This document shows positions 1-10,267 of a DNA stretch of 64,000 nucleotides, in pieces. The stretch comes from Photobacterium alginatilyticum. Its GTDB lineage: Bacteria > Pseudomonadota > Gammaproteobacteria > Enterobacterales > Vibrionaceae. The notes under the pieces were generated by a model. That model was not told the DNA's origin, made no database searches, and saw nothing but the letters and a program-made list of their open reading frames with translations. The stretch is taken from positions 62,001-126,000 of the forward strand of contig NZ_RSEJ01000013.1 of the NCBI RefSeq assembly GCF_009910675.1, written 5' to 3'. The translations under genes were made by a program, and so were the position numbers. The stretch's first letter is position 1, and every line of letters begins with the position of its first letter.

Positions 1-138
1 AGATGTCACCATCACCAGTCCGGTCACCATCAATGCCAGTGCAATCCACACCAGCTGGCGATCATACATGCTAGGTGCCGCAGGCCTTGTCAGCCATTCG
101 CCGAAAGATGCGCAATTCTCTCTGAACGCTCCCAGCAT
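1..138 (-). CDS. ftsW: FtsW, septal peptidoglycan polymerase (N-terminal fragment)
   Basis: Only the first 46 codons are in the window; the gene runs off the left edge. The readable N-terminus has a short cytoplasmic part, then a [20 protein letters not shown] stretch that starts the first membrane helix, as in the FtsW/RodA SEDS family. Its ATG overlaps the murD stop by one base (TGATG), the usual tight dcw-cluster junction. FtsW is known to polymerise septal glycan strands together with FtsI, encoded upstream in the same cluster. The identification rests on this short piece plus position after murD. Confidence 0.9.
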   Translation of the reverse strand, partial: MLGAFRENCASFGEWLTRPAAPSMYDRQLVWIALALMVTGLVMVTS

Positions 139-1475
139 CAACTCACTCCGGCAACTTTGAATTGCAGCTCGGTCGCCAGCTCGACAAAGGCATCGCCCCG
201 GGCCATAAAGTTCGGGAACTGGTCAAAGCTGGCACATGCTGGCGATAACAACACCATATCACCAGCCTGAGCTGTTTCTGCCGCTATAATCATTGCCTGC
301 TCCATGGTCTCGACCGATAACGGGGTTTCAACAAGCGGGGCAAACTGATAGCCGTCCCGCCCATAACAATATAACTGTACATCTAAGTCAGCTAACACGG
401 GCTTAAGTTCAGAAAAATCCGCCCCTTTACCATCGCCCCCAACCAGCAAATGCAGCTTGCCGGATAGGCTCAGTCCTTTTAGTGCCGCCAGGGTACTGGC
501 CAGATTGGTTGCCTTGGAGTCGTTCACCCATTGTACGTTATGGTAGCTGGCCACCAGCTGGCAACGGTGAGCCAGACCGTTATATCGCTTTAATGCCCGG
601 CATGCCGCCGAATGTTCAATATCTACCGCATCAGCCAGTGCCAGTGCCGCCAGGCTGTTGGCCACATTGTGACGGCCAACCAGGGCAATCTCCCGGGTTG
701 CCATCACCGGCTGCTGTGACACAGCAAGGTATTCCTCGCCATCAATGCTAATCAGGCCATAGGCAGCAGAATCAAAGCCAAAACTGGTTATCTCGCCGGC
801 AAAAGCCGCAGGGCGAGTAGCCAGATCATCACGGTTAAACACCGCAAGCTCGGCATGGTCAAAGATCCGCATTTTGGCCCGGCTGTAGTCTGCCAGACCG
901 TCATAACGATCCATATGATCTTCGGAAAGGTTGAGATAGACCGCCGCATTCAGCTGCAGCGAAGAGGTGGTTTCCAACTGAAAACTGGATAGCTCAAGCA
1001 CATAGATATCATGGTCCTGCGCCAGCATATCCAGAGCCGCAAAACCGATATTACCGCCGACTCCTACATCGATCCCGGCTTCTTTGGCCATTTCACCGAC
1101 CAGGCTGGTAACGGTACTTTTTCCGTTCGAGCCGGTGATTGCCACAACCGGCTTGTTAACCGCCCGGGCAAACAACTCGATATCGCCAACTATCTCGATG
1201 CCGGCCTTTGCGGCTGTCACCAGCTCAGGGGTCGCCAGGGCGATACCGGGGCTGGCCACGATCATATCTGCGGCCAGCAGCCAGTCCATGTTCCAGCTCC
1301 CGCTGCATAGTGCAACCTGCGGCGGCAACTTGTCTTGCCCAGGCGGTGTCGGACGGGTATCGATCACTTTAATATCCATCTCGCCAGGTTGACGCAGCAG
1401 GTGGTTGACCACCGACAGCCCGGTCATTCCCAGGCCGATAACCACAACCTTTTTCACACCGTCTAAGCCATTCAT
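138..1475 (-). CDS. murD: UDP-N-acetylmuramoyl-L-alanine:D-glutamate ligase MurD
   Basis: Cytoplasmic Mur ligase that adds D-glutamate to UDP-MurNAc-L-Ala. The 445-residue protein has an N-terminal dinucleotide-fold-like start ([13 protein letters not shown], about 10-22). The ATP-binding loop TGSNGKST lies at about 114-121, followed by the central ELSSFQLE and SEDHMDRY segments. A C-terminal domain holds VNDSKATN, which lines the ATP/UDP-sugar site in the family. Length matches the usual 438-450. The ATG follows the mraY stop with no gap, so expression is as part of the dcw operon. Confidence 0.97.
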   Translation of the reverse strand: MNGLDGVKKVVVIGLGMTGLSVVNHLLRQPGEMDIKVIDTRPTPPGQDKLPPQVALCSGSWNMDWLLAADMIVASPGIALATPELVTAAKAGIEIVGDIELFARAVNKPVVAITGSNGKSTVTSLVGEMAKEAGIDVGVGGNIGFAALDMLAQDHDIYVLELSSFQLETTSSLQLNAAVYLNLSEDHMDRYDGLADYSRAKMRIFDHAELAVFNRDDLATRPAAFAGEITSFGFDSAAYGLISIDGEEYLAVSQQPVMATREIALVGRHNVANSLAALALADAVDIEHSAACRALKRYNGLAHRCQLVASYHNVQWVNDSKATNLASTLAALKGLSLSGKLHLLVGGDGKGADFSELKPVLADLDVQLYCYGRDGYQFAPLVETPLSVETMEQAMIIAAETAQAGDMVLLSPACASFDQFPNFMARGDAFVELATELQFKVAGVS

Positions 1476-2558
1476 TTAACGTACCTTCAGAGTTGCCAAT
1501 GCAATCAGAACCAGCATCAGGGTAATGATCCAGAAACGGACAATAACCCGCGGCTCCGGCCAGCCCTTGAGTTCATAGTGGTGATGGATCGGCGCCATAC
1601 GGAAAATACGCTGACCACGCAGTTTGTACGAACCGACCTGCAGGATCACCGATACGGTTTCCATCACGAATACACCGCCCATGATCACCAGCAGTAGCTC
1701 CTGACGTACCAGCACAGCAATCGTACCCAGCGCCCCGCCCAGAGCCAGCGAGCCCACATCGCCCATAAAGACTTGTGCCGGATAGGTGTTGAACCACAAG
1801 AAACCAAGACCTGCGCCGACAATCGCCGTACACACCACGACCAGTTCACTGGCATCTTTCAAATAAGGAATATGCAGGTAGTTGGCAAAGTTTACATTGC
1901 CGGTTGCCCAGGCAATGAAGGCCATACCGGCCGCCACCATAACCGTCGGCATGATTGCCAGCCCGTCAAGGCCATCGGTCAGGTTTACCGCGTTACTGGT
2001 ACCGACAATGACAAAATAAGTGAAGACGATATAAAACAGACCCAGCTGTGGCATCACATCTTTAAAAAATGGAACCACCAGCTGCGTTGCCACTGTGTCC
2101 TGACCATGCACATACAGGGCAAAGGCAACACCAAAGGCAATCACCGACTGCCAGAAGTACTTCCAGCGCGCGATCAGGCCATCGGTGTTCTTACGGACGA
2201 CTTTGCGATAATCATCGACAAAACCGACGGCACCGTAGCCCAGCATGACGGTAAGCACCGCCCAGACATAAGGGTTAGACAGATCAGCCCACAGCAACAC
2301 AGTGATGGCTATCGCCGCCAGGATCATGATGCCGCCCATCGTCGGCGTACCCCGCTTGCTAAAGTGCGACTCAGGGCCGTCATGGCGTACAACCTGGCCG
2401 ATTTGCAGCAGTTGCAGACGGGCAATCAGACGCGGGCCAATCCACAGCGAGAGCAGCAAGGCCGTCAGCACACTGACAATCGCACGGAACGTCAGGTACT
2501 CAAACAGACGGAAAAAAGGGAACGTGGACTCTAGTAAGTCAGCTAACCAGTAAATCAT
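1476..2558 (-). CDS. mraY: Phospho-N-acetylmuramoyl-pentapeptide transferase MraY
   Basis: Inner-membrane enzyme that moves phospho-MurNAc-pentapeptide onto undecaprenyl phosphate to form lipid I. The 360-residue, many-helix protein shows the family signatures: [10 protein letters not shown] (about 67-76), FVDDYRK with the paired catalytic aspartates (D115, D116), [10 protein letters not shown], and the C-terminal [11 protein letters not shown] block. Its ATG shares one base with the murF TAA (TAATG), pointing to translational coupling. Length equals the E. coli enzyme. Confidence 0.98.
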   Translation of the reverse strand: MIYWLADLLESTFPFFRLFEYLTFRAIVSVLTALLLSLWIGPRLIARLQLLQIGQVVRHDGPESHFSKRGTPTMGGIMILAAIAITVLLWADLSNPYVWAVLTVMLGYGAVGFVDDYRKVVRKNTDGLIARWKYFWQSVIAFGVAFALYVHGQDTVATQLVVPFFKDVMPQLGLFYIVFTYFVIVGTSNAVNLTDGLDGLAIMPTVMVAAGMAFIAWATGNVNFANYLHIPYLKDASELVVVCTAIVGAGLGFLWFNTYPAQVFMGDVGSLALGGALGTIAVLVRQELLLVIMGGVFVMETVSVILQVGSYKLRGQRIFRMAPIHHHYELKGWPEPRVIVRFWIITLMLVLIALATLKVR

Positions 2559-3961
2559 TATGCATTTTCCTGCAGCGCGGCAATAACGTCTTCCATTCGG
2601 GAACTACGTGCTCCCTTTGCCAACACTGTAATTTCAGTATGTTGTGAATTAAGTTGTTGATGATGTAGCTGTTCCTTCAGCAAGCTGATCAGGGCTGATT
2701 TATCATCAAAATGTTGTCCGTGATTCATTTCACTGACCACGGCACTGGCCTGGCCAAATGTCAGCACCTGATCCAGCTGTTTGGCCATGGCATACTCAGC
2801 GACTTCGCGGTGCAGGGCTGCACTGTCATCGCCCAACTCTGCCATATCACCGAGCACAAACCAGCGCTGGCCCGAAAAAGTGGCAAGCAGATCAATCGCA
2901 GCCTTCACCGAAGCCACACTGGCATTATAGGTATCGTCGATGAGGCGAAGCCCCGAACGCGGCGAGGTAATATCAACCCGCCCCTTGACGTTTTCCACCT
3001 CTGCCAGCCCTTGCCTGATTTGCTCCAGTGTCGCTCCCATTGCCATACTGAGCGCAGCGGCGGCCAGCGCATTGGCAATATTGTGGGCGCCCGGCAAGGT
3101 CAGCTCGACAGGCACGTCACCGTCAGGGGTGCGCATTGTAAAACAAGCCCGCCCCAGACTGTTAATAAATATGTCACTAACCGAGAAATCAGCATCGGAC
3201 CGGGTGGCAGAGAACGTCACCACCCGATGGCCGGCCAGTGCAGGCTGCCACATAGCCAGTTCATTCGAGTCAAGATTGATAATGGCCGTCGTCGCAACCG
3301 CGCTGTCTTCCCGACCTGGCGCAAGGCCTTCAAAAATCTCGCCTTTGGCCTTGGCAACCCCTTGCAGCGAACCGAACCCTTCAAGGTGTGCGGCAGCCAG
3401 GTTGTTGATCAGCGCAACCTGTGGTTTCACCAGTGCCGTGGTATAGGCGATTTCCTGCTGGTGGTTTGCACCAAGTTCAATCACTGCAAATTCATGTTCA
3501 GGCTCCAGGCGCAACAGCGTCAGGGGAACACCAATATCATTATTGAAGTTGCCGCCGGTCGCCAGCACCTTGCCTTTCTGGCTCAGGATCGCGGCAACCA
3601 TTTCCTTGACCGTGGTTTTGCCGCAACTGCCAGTCAGTGCCAGTGTCTTCAGGCCATATTGCTGTTGCATTCTGGCCTTGAGCCAGGCCCCGAGCTGTCC
3701 CAGCGCCAGGCGGGTATCTTTAACCACCAGTTGTGGCAGCTCAATGGGTAAGTGCTTGCTCACTAACAGCGCGCCAGCCCCATTATCCTTGGCAGCCTGG
3801 CAAAAGTCATGGGCATCGAAACGCTCGCCCTTGAGCGCGATAAACAGGGTCTGATCCGCAATCTTGCGGGTATCGGTTGACACATCGGCAATGATCGCAT
3901 CACTACCTATCAGTTCAGCCTCAAGTACTTCAGCCAACAGTGAAAGCTGAACTTCAATCAT
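2558..3961 (-). CDS. murF: UDP-MurNAc-tripeptide:D-alanyl-D-alanine ligase MurF
   Basis: Adds the D-Ala-D-Ala dipeptide, completing the UDP-MurNAc-pentapeptide. The 467-residue protein has the Mur ligase N-terminal domain, the ATP loop TGSCGKTT at about 110-117, the [10 protein letters not shown] segment of the central domain, and DDTYNAS in the C-terminal half, typical of MurF. The start overlaps the murE stop by four bases (ATGA). A cysteine stands where E. coli has serine in the ATP loop; this is a tolerated position. Confidence 0.97.
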   Translation of the reverse strand: MIEVQLSLLAEVLEAELIGSDAIIADVSTDTRKIADQTLFIALKGERFDAHDFCQAAKDNGAGALLVSKHLPIELPQLVVKDTRLALGQLGAWLKARMQQQYGLKTLALTGSCGKTTVKEMVAAILSQKGKVLATGGNFNNDIGVPLTLLRLEPEHEFAVIELGANHQQEIAYTTALVKPQVALINNLAAAHLEGFGSLQGVAKAKGEIFEGLAPGREDSAVATTAIINLDSNELAMWQPALAGHRVVTFSATRSDADFSVSDIFINSLGRACFTMRTPDGDVPVELTLPGAHNIANALAAAALSMAMGATLEQIRQGLAEVENVKGRVDITSPRSGLRLIDDTYNASVASVKAAIDLLATFSGQRWFVLGDMAELGDDSAALHREVAEYAMAKQLDQVLTFGQASAVVSEMNHGQHFDDKSALISLLKEQLHHQQLNSQHTEITVLAKGARSSRMEDVIAALQENA

Positions 3962-5469
3962 GCATTATTCTCCAGTAGTTCCTCGACAGTTTCGCGGTCG
4001 GAGTAGTGAATAGTCCGGTCAGCAAGGATCTGATAATCTTCATGCCCCTTACCGGCAACCAGCACAATATCGTCTGCCCCGGCATGGGTCAGTGCCCACT
4101 TACAGGCTGCATGGCGGTCATGGATCACAGCAGCTGAATCCGGCTGTTTCAGCCCCCCAAGCATATCCGCCACGATAACAGTAGGGTCTTCACTGCGCGG
4201 GTTGTCGTCAGTCAGAATGATTTGATCTGCCAACCGCTCCGCAATCTCAGCCATCATCGGGCGCTTGCCGTTATCACGATCGCCGCCGCAGCCGAAAATA
4301 CACCATAGCTTTCCGCGACAGTGCACGCGTAGAGCCTGCAAAGCTTTTTCCAGTGCATCTGGGGTATGAGCATAATCAACAACCATCATAGGTTTGTCAG
4401 GCTTTTGAAAAACTTCCATTCGGCCAATCACTGCCTGAAGCCTTGGCGCGGTCTCAATCAGGCGCGGCAAAGCGTGTCCGGTAGCCAGCAGGGTCGCCAG
4501 CGCCAGCATCAGGTTCATCACGTTAAATGAGCCAACCAGCGGTGCCGTAAACTGTCCGCCCCCCCATGAGGAGTCAAAACAAACGGTTACGCCACGGGTG
4601 CTATATTCCACCTGTTCAAGCCACAAGGCACGACCGGCATGCCCACTCAGACGGGATTTATCACTGACAACCGCTACCGCTTCCGGCAATGTGAGCAACC
4701 ACTCGCGGCCAACCTCGTCATCGGCATTAATAATTGCAGTGCCTGAGTTGTGGTCGGTAAACAGGGTTTGCTTAGCCGCGGCATAAGAGGCCATATCACC
4801 ATGATAATCAAGATGATCCCGGCTCAGGTTGGTAAAGATGCTTGCAGCAAAATCCAAAGCCCTGACCCGCCCCTGTACCAAGCCATGAGAAGAGACTTCC
4901 ATCGCGGCAAAATTGGCCCCCTCTTCAACCAGCCCCGCCAGTACCTGCTGGATTTCAATCGCACTACCGGTGGTATTTACTGCCGGTTTCAACTGCTGCA
5001 GTAAACCGTTACCGGTTGTGCCCATCACCCCGGCACAATAGCCAAGCTGCCCGGCCCACTGTGCCAGCAACTGGCTGATAGTGGTCTTGCCGTTGGTTCC
5101 CGTGATAGCAACAAGCTTCAACTGCTCATCAGGCTGGCCATAAAGACGACGGGCTATCGCCGATAACTGCTGTCCAAGCTGGTAAAGGTAAACAATCGCA
5201 ACCCCGTTCTGGCTTGCCACCGTCCCGTTGTCGGTGCTCTCGTCAGCCTCCGCCAAAATCACAGCCGCGCCCGCTTCGATTGCAGCAGGGATAAACCGCC
5301 GTCCATCCACCGCATGGCCGTTAACCGCCACAAACATCTCACCGGTACTTACCTGACGGCTGTCCAGTGTCATCCCGGTTAACTCGATATCGGCAAGCTC
5401 GGCAGGCAGTGCCGCCACCCATGGAGACAGCAACGCTCCCACTTTATTATTCTGATTAAGTACCGGCAT
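3958..5469 (-). CDS. murE: UDP-MurNAc-dipeptide:meso-diaminopimelate ligase MurE
   Basis: Adds meso-diaminopimelate to UDP-MurNAc-L-Ala-D-Glu. Visible motifs are the ATP loop TGTNGKTT (near residue 123), the central SSHGL and SRDHLDYHG segments, and the C-terminal DNPR motif that marks diaminopimelate-specific (not lysine) enzymes. Two ATGs are possible, at 5475 and 5469. The AGAGG ribosome site sits 8 bases before the inner one and only 2 before the outer, so 5469 was chosen. Either start overlaps the end of ftsI by 14-20 bases. Confidence 0.96.
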   Translation of the reverse strand: MPVLNQNNKVGALLSPWVAALPAELADIELTGMTLDSRQVSTGEMFVAVNGHAVDGRRFIPAAIEAGAAVILAEADESTDNGTVASQNGVAIVYLYQLGQQLSAIARRLYGQPDEQLKLVAITGTNGKTTISQLLAQWAGQLGYCAGVMGTTGNGLLQQLKPAVNTTGSAIEIQQVLAGLVEEGANFAAMEVSSHGLVQGRVRALDFAASIFTNLSRDHLDYHGDMASYAAAKQTLFTDHNSGTAIINADDEVGREWLLTLPEAVAVVSDKSRLSGHAGRALWLEQVEYSTRGVTVCFDSSWGGGQFTAPLVGSFNVMNLMLALATLLATGHALPRLIETAPRLQAVIGRMEVFQKPDKPMMVVDYAHTPDALEKALQALRVHCRGKLWCIFGCGGDRDNGKRPMMAEIAERLADQIILTDDNPRSEDPTVIVADMLGGLKQPDSAAVIHDRHAACKWALTHAGADDIVLVAGKGHEDYQILADRTIHYSDRETVEELLENNA

Positions 5470-7225
5470 GCGCATTGCCTCTGTTATTGACGATATTCAA
5501 CTGTTCACCTGTTCCTGCATCCGGCGGAACATTCAAAATCTGAAGTGCACTTTCCATCACTTCCGAGAAAATGGGTGCCGCAATGGCGCCACCGTAATAT
5601 TTGTCACCCTGTGGCTCATTCACCACAACCACCATCGCCAGGCGAGGATTGCTGATCGGTGCCAGCCCGGCGGTCATTGCAATGTATTCATCGCTATATC
5701 CACCCGCCGCCGCTTTCTTGGCGGTACCGGTTTTCGCCCCGACGCGATAGCCCGGTACAGCAGCACGTTTGGCGCTGCCCTCTTCGCCGGTTACCATCTC
5801 CAGCATATTCAGCAACTTGCGTGTATTTTCTACCGATGCAACCTGACGTCCCGGGACAACATCTTCCGTTTTCAGGATCGACAACGGGCGGTTCACGCCC
5901 ATCGCCCCAAGCGTGGCATAGGCGCGTACCAGCTGAATCGGCGTCACGGAAATCCCATACCCGAAGGCCAGTGTTGCCCTTTCAAAATCCGACCAGCGAC
6001 GACGATCCGGGAAAAAGCCCTGTGCCTCGCCTATCAAGTTGATCCCCGAGGCATCCCCCAGCCCAACGCTGCTGTACATGCCCAGCACCGCATCGATCGG
6101 CATCGCCAGGGAGAGCTTGCTGACCCCGATATTACTGGATTTCTGGAGGATTTTGGCCAGATTGGCCTTACCGACCCGGGACACATCCCTGACCCGGCTA
6201 CCACCGACCTGCATCAGGCCGTTACCGGTATCGATAATGGTATCTTCGTCGGCCACGCCATTTTCCATGGCAGCCAAGACCACAAACGGCTTGATGGTCG
6301 ACCCCGGCTCCATGGCATCGGTAATGGAGCGGTTGCGCATCCTGAAGCTCTGTAGCTGGTTGCGGTTGTTCGGGTTATAGGAAGGGGCATTGACCATCGC
6401 CAGTACCTCACCGGTACGTACATCGACCATCACCACCGTGGCAGAGGTCGCCTGATAGTCGGCAACCGCCTGTTTCACGGCACGATAGGCAACGGCCTGC
6501 AAGCGCTGGTCGATACTGAGGGTCAACGGCTGACCCGGCTCGCGCTTCTTGAGGGAAATATTTTCAACCACCCGGCCATAACGGTCTTTGCGTACCGTCC
6601 TGCGACCCGGTTCACCGGTCAGCCAGCCATCATAGGTACTTTCGACACCTTCAAGGCCATGACTGTCAATCCCCGTCACCCCTATCAGGTGAGCACTGAC
6701 TTCGCCGGCGGGATAAAAGCGGCGAGATTCATCCTTCAGGCCGACGCCGGGCAGCTTAAGCTTGTTGACATAGGACGCCATCGCTGGGCTGACCTGGCGC
6801 TGGAGGTAGATAAAGCGGCGCTTTTTGTTTTTTTCAAGGCGGGCAAGCAGCTTCTGGCGATCCAGTCCAAGGACATCCGCCAGCGCGAACCAGCGTTCCG
6901 GTACCTGGATCCCCCCGTTTTTATAGATTTGCACCGGATCGGCCCAGACGGCCTGAACCGGTACACTGACAGCAAGATGTTCATCGTTGCGATCGGAAAT
7001 GATCCCGCGGGCCGAAGGCATGGCCTTGACCCTTAGCGAGCGCATATCGCCTTCCTGTATCAACTTGCCCGGCTCCAGCACCTGAATGTAGGCCGCCCGG
7101 CCAACCAGGGCAACCAAAGCCAATACAACGCAACCGCATATAACACCAAAGCGCCACGGGATAAAAACCGGTGGCGCTTTTTGGCGACGCTGATTCTTTG
7201 ATTGCTGGCGCTTAAATATATTCAT
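5456..7225 (-). CDS. ftsI: Penicillin-binding protein 3 (FtsI), septal transpeptidase
   Basis: Division-specific D,D-transpeptidase working with FtsW at the septum. The 589-residue protein has a short basic cytoplasmic tail, one membrane helix (about 25-45), the non-catalytic dimerisation region, and a transpeptidase domain with the three class B PBP motifs: STIK (about 309-312), SSN (about 363-365) and KTGT (about 498-501). A TTG lies one codon upstream, but the ATG at 7225 is preferred. It follows ftsL by 8 bases. Confidence 0.98.
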   Translation of the reverse strand: MNIFKRQQSKNQRRQKAPPVFIPWRFGVICGCVVLALVALVGRAAYIQVLEPGKLIQEGDMRSLRVKAMPSARGIISDRNDEHLAVSVPVQAVWADPVQIYKNGGIQVPERWFALADVLGLDRQKLLARLEKNKKRRFIYLQRQVSPAMASYVNKLKLPGVGLKDESRRFYPAGEVSAHLIGVTGIDSHGLEGVESTYDGWLTGEPGRRTVRKDRYGRVVENISLKKREPGQPLTLSIDQRLQAVAYRAVKQAVADYQATSATVVMVDVRTGEVLAMVNAPSYNPNNRNQLQSFRMRNRSITDAMEPGSTIKPFVVLAAMENGVADEDTIIDTGNGLMQVGGSRVRDVSRVGKANLAKILQKSSNIGVSKLSLAMPIDAVLGMYSSVGLGDASGINLIGEAQGFFPDRRRWSDFERATLAFGYGISVTPIQLVRAYATLGAMGVNRPLSILKTEDVVPGRQVASVENTRKLLNMLEMVTGEEGSAKRAAVPGYRVGAKTGTAKKAAAGGYSDEYIAMTAGLAPISNPRLAMVVVVNEPQGDKYYGGAIAAPIFSEVMESALQILNVPPDAGTGEQLNIVNNRGNAHAGT

Positions 7226-7233
7226 CAAACCTA

Positions 7234-7554
7234 TTACTGTACGACGACTTCACTGTCTCTGGAAGGGCGATTCATCTCAAGCTCCTTCTCGGCCAGTCGC
7301 TCAATCCGACTGTGTTCCGACAGAGAGTTTTCCTCAAGGATCTGATTTCGCCATTCGATATCCAGCTGATCCCGCTCAATCAGCAGCTGCTCCTGCTGGG
7401 CGATCAACTGACGTGAATGATGGGTGATCAATACCACCCCCAGGGCAGAAGCAAGCACCAGAACCAGCAGTACCGACGGTACCCGCCCTACCGACACGAG
7501 ATCCCGTGCGATCAGGCGAGCCAGGCTCTCTGTGGGTTCCGGTGCCGAACTCAT
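7234..7554 (-). CDS. ftsL: Cell division protein FtsL
   Basis: Small bitopic protein of the FtsQLB complex that activates FtsWI. The 106 residues give a cytoplasmic tail of about 24, a membrane helix near 25-44 rich in L and V, then a heptad-like periplasmic segment (about 45-90) expected to form the coiled coil with FtsB. The sequence itself is poorly conserved in this family, so the call leans on topology, length and position between rsmH and ftsI. Start and rsmH stop overlap by ATGA. Confidence 0.93.
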   Translation of the reverse strand: MSSAPEPTESLARLIARDLVSVGRVPSVLLVLVLASALGVVLITHHSRQLIAQQEQLLIERDQLDIEWRNQILEENSLSEHSRIERLAEKELEMNRPSRDSEVVVQ

Positions 7555-8498
7555 ACGCGCTCAGCCAGTCGCAACACTGAACTGCGCGAGCGCGTATTAT
7601 CACTAATTTCTGACTTCGACGGCTTGATGGCCTTGCCGACCGTCTTCAAGTCGGCCGTACCCAGCGCCTTGATCTGATCTTCAGTCAGCGGCAGGCCTGC
7701 CGGTACTTCCGGCCCTTTGCTCTGCTTGCGAATGAAGCGTTTTACCATCCGGTCTTCCAGCGAGTGAAAACTGATCACGGACAGTCGGCCGCCCGGAGCC
7801 AATACTTTAACGGCGCCGTGCAACGCGGTATCAATCTCTTCCAGCTCGCTATTGATGTAAATGCGGATAGCCTGGAAACTACGGGTTGCCGGGTGTTTAT
7901 GTTTGTCCCGGAAAGGGGAGACCTCGGCAATCAGGCTGGCCAGCTGTGTGGTACGTGTCAGCGGCTCTTTTTCCGGGTTCTCGCGGTGCGCGACAATGCC
8001 ACGGGCAATGCGCTTGGCAAACCGCTCCTCACCAAACTCTTTCAATACCCAGGCAATATCGTCGGCGTCCGCCTCTGCCAGCCAATCGGCAGCAGAAACA
8101 CCGGAAGTCGGATCCATCCGCATGTCCAACGGGCCGTCACGCATAAAGCTGAAGCCTCGCTCGGCATCGTCCAGCTGCGGTGATGACACGCCAAGATCCA
8201 ACAGCACACCGTCTACCCGGCCGATCAGATCACGCTCTTCCATATATTTAGCCAGGCCTGAAAACGGGCCATGGATAATCGTAAAGCGCGGATCATCAAT
8301 TTTCTGTGCTTCGGCAATCGCCTGCGGATCGCGATCAATACTGTATAGACGACCATTTTCACCGAGCTGAGATAAAATCAATCGGCTGTGTCCACCACGG
8401 CCAAAAGTCCCGTCGACATAAATTCCATCAGGTTTAATAGCCAGACCGTCTACAGACTCTTGGAGTAAAACGGAAACGTGCTCAAATTGTTCAGACAT
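7551..8498 (-). CDS. rsmH: 16S rRNA m4C1402 methyltransferase RsmH (MraW)
   Basis: Methylates N4 of C1402 in 16S rRNA using S-adenosylmethionine; first gene of the dcw cluster here. It shows the SAM-binding [11 protein letters not shown] block, [26 protein letters not shown] and the C-terminal ISFHSLEDR and RSSVLR segments, all hallmarks of the family. The chosen ATG gives 315 residues and lines up with E. coli RsmH; a TTG 30 bases further out is the only longer option. The promoter near 8674-8703 would give a leader of about 170 bases. Confidence 0.97.
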   Translation of the reverse strand: MSEQFEHVSVLLQESVDGLAIKPDGIYVDGTFGRGGHSRLILSQLGENGRLYSIDRDPQAIAEAQKIDDPRFTIIHGPFSGLAKYMEERDLIGRVDGVLLDLGVSSPQLDDAERGFSFMRDGPLDMRMDPTSGVSAADWLAEADADDIAWVLKEFGEERFAKRIARGIVAHRENPEKEPLTRTTQLASLIAEVSPFRDKHKHPATRSFQAIRIYINSELEEIDTALHGAVKVLAPGGRLSVISFHSLEDRMVKRFIRKQSKGPEVPAGLPLTEDQIKALGTADLKTVGKAIKPSKSEISDNTRSRSSVLRLAERV

Positions 8499-8652
8499 AA
8501 AAATAAGTTCAGCTGTAGTGAAAGCCAACCAAGGATGTCCAGGTATGCTGCGACAACCTCAGCCTGAAAGTGTATATTCAGAAGGAAAATAACCTTGCCA
8601 ATTCATAGCATTAGGTAATTAAGCACATTTATTTATCGTTAAAAACGGCTTT

Positions 8653-8667
8653 TCCCGCAAAATCCCA
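8653..8667 (-). promoter_or_regulatory. MraZ-type direct repeat pair (TGGGA-N5-CGGGA)
   Basis: Read on the minus strand, TGGGA and CGGGA are separated by exactly 5 bases just downstream of the predicted -10. In E. coli, MraZ binds TGGGN repeats with 5-base spacers at this promoter. Only two units are present and the second has C in the first position, so the assignment is tentative. Confidence 0.35.
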
Positions 8668-8673
8668 CCGCAA

Positions 8674-8703
8674 AGTGTACGTATGAGACAAAAAAGTTGT
8701 CAA
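8674..8703 (-). promoter_or_regulatory. Predicted sigma-70 promoter of the dcw cluster
   Basis: On the minus strand a perfect -35 TTGACA (8698-8703) is followed after 18 bases by -10 TACACT (8674-8679). This is the best promoter match upstream of rsmH and sits where the Pmra promoter lies in E. coli. The start point would be near 8666. Confidence 0.65.
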
Positions 8704-8811
8704 GCGAGAGCCCCGATTTCTGACAAACAAATAATAATGCTATATGGAGGTTTTACATTGATACTAGGCAGATACGGGCTAATTAATTCAATTTTGTGAA
8801 ATTGAGCCCTA

Positions 8812-8862
8812 AAACGATAAAAGGTGATGCCCGCTTTGTTTCCAAAGCATGGCACCACCTTC
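8812..8862 (-). terminator. Rho-independent terminator of rnpB
   Basis: A long two-part hairpin: the outer arms AAGGTGATGCC and GGCACCACCTT pair with one G-U, and the inner arms are GCTTTG and CAAAGC. On the minus strand it is followed by a T-rich run. It lies directly past the mature 3' end of the RNase P RNA. Confidence 0.8.
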
Positions 8863-8872
8863 TATGCAAAAA

Positions 8873-9257
<385 letters not shown>

Positions 9258-9324
9258 CGACGGATTGTATAGGACTCGGGTCACAGTTACCAGTGAAATA
9301 TCCCACAACAAGCCGAAACGGTCG

Positions 9325-9347
9325 AAAAAGGTACCGCCCCGGGTCCC
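9325..9347 (-). terminator. Possible terminator of rsmI
   Basis: Just past the rsmI stop, the minus strand has a six-pair stem (GGGACC with GGTACC, one mismatch) around a GC-rich loop, then TTTTT. It separates rsmI from the rnpB promoter. The stem is short, so the call is tentative. Confidence 0.4.
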
Positions 9348-9353
9348 GATAAA

Positions 9354-10214
9354 TTAATCGAGGTTCTCCAGTCCCCACTTATACAGCGCGTTCTTCTTCA
9401 CGCCATGGATCTCGGCAGCAAGCGCCGCCGCCTTCTTCAGCGGTAGCTCCTTGGTCAGCAAAGTCACGGTTCGCAGTGCATCTGCCGGCAGATCGTCTTT
9501 CTGCGCCCGGTGGCCCGCCACCAGCAGAACCATCTCGCCGCGGGTACGGTTGCTGTCCTCGCCCAGCCATTCCACCAGTTCCCCCAGCGGTGCGCCATGG
9601 ATGGTTTCATAGGTTTTGGTCAGCTCGCGGGCCAGCACCACCTGGCGCTCAGGCCCCAGCACAGCCAGCATATCCGCCAGCGAGTCCATGATTCGATGCG
9701 GTGATTCATAAAAAATCATCGTCCGCTCATCATCGGCCAGCTCCTGGAAGCGATCCCGGCGCCCTTTGCTTTTCGGCGGCAAAAAGCCTTCGAAACTAAA
9801 GCGATCCGACGGCAGGCCCGCCCCGCTCAATGCCGTTACCACGGCACACGGGCCCGGCAGAGGAACAACTTTGACACCCGCCTGACGACAACGGTTGACC
9901 AGATGGTATCCTGGGTCGCTAATCAGGGGAGTACCGGCATCCGATACCAGGGCGATGCTCGTGCCTGCCTGTAGCTTCTCGATCAGATAATCGGCTTTTT
10001 GCTGCTCATTGTGATCATGAAGTGCAAAGGTGCGGGTTGAGATAGAGAAATGTGTCAACAAGCGTGATGTATGGCGTGTATCTTCTGCGGCAATTAAATC
10101 CACATTTGCTAATACATCCAATGCACGCTGCGTGATGTCCGCTAAATTACCGATTGGTGTAGGTACGATGTACAAAGTTGCGACATCTACCGTGCATGAA
10201 TTGGTCTCACTCAT
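9354..10214 (-). CDS. rsmI: 16S rRNA 2'-O-ribose C1402 methyltransferase RsmI
   Basis: Methylates the ribose of C1402, the nucleotide whose base is modified by RsmH encoded just downstream. The 286-residue protein has the tetrapyrrole-methylase fold signatures: [15 protein letters not shown] near residue 13, [45 protein letters not shown] and ARELTKTYE. Length matches E. coli RsmI (286). It is divergent from lpoA with only 52 bases between the start codons. Confidence 0.96.
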   Translation of the reverse strand: MSETNSCTVDVATLYIVPTPIGNLADITQRALDVLANVDLIAAEDTRHTSRLLTHFSISTRTFALHDHNEQQKADYLIEKLQAGTSIALVSDAGTPLISDPGYHLVNRCRQAGVKVVPLPGPCAVVTALSGAGLPSDRFSFEGFLPPKSKGRRDRFQELADDERTMIFYESPHRIMDSLADMLAVLGPERQVVLARELTKTYETIHGAPLGELVEWLGEDSNRTRGEMVLLVAGHRAQKDDLPADALRTVTLLTKELPLKKAAALAAEIHGVKKNALYKWGLENLD

Positions 10215-10243
10215 TTGTCTAAGATCTCATCTGCAATTAATAT
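10215..10243 (+). promoter_or_regulatory. Predicted lpoA promoter
   Basis: Plus-strand -35 TTGTCT (10215-10220), 17-base spacer, -10 TAATAT (10238-10243). It lies back to back with the rsmI promoter so the two -10 boxes overlap, which would make the two genes compete for RNA polymerase. Confidence 0.5.
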
Positions 10244-10267
10244 AGAGAGTAATTTGTCACAGTTGAA
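10239..10267 (-). promoter_or_regulatory. Predicted rsmI promoter
   Basis: Minus-strand -35 TTCAAC (10262-10267), 17-base spacer, -10 TATATT (10239-10244). The start point would be about 18 bases before the rsmI ATG. The -10 box shares bases with that of the divergent lpoA promoter. Confidence 0.45.

Larger units (their letters stand above)
8499..8872. other. Gene-free stretch between rsmH and rnpB
   Basis: About 370 bases without a supported gene. It holds the rnpB terminator hairpin (8812-8862), the dcw promoter and repeat pair (8653-8703) and an AT-rich rsmH leader. No mraZ coding sequence (about 150 codons in other bacteria) or recognisable remnant of one is present in any frame. Confidence 0.7.

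Noticed and set aside
1773-3751. Long plus-strand open frames (253 and 346 codons) across mraY and murF
   Set aside because: They lie antisense to clearly conserved Mur genes, have no ribosome sites and read as low-complexity H/R/Q-rich protein, typical of antisense shadows in GC-rich genes.
8758-8802. Short TTG-initiated frame (about 14 codons) after a good TGGAGG site
   Set aside because: It lies on the strand opposite to the neighbouring genes, has no visible promoter and leads into no downstream plus-strand gene; probably chance.
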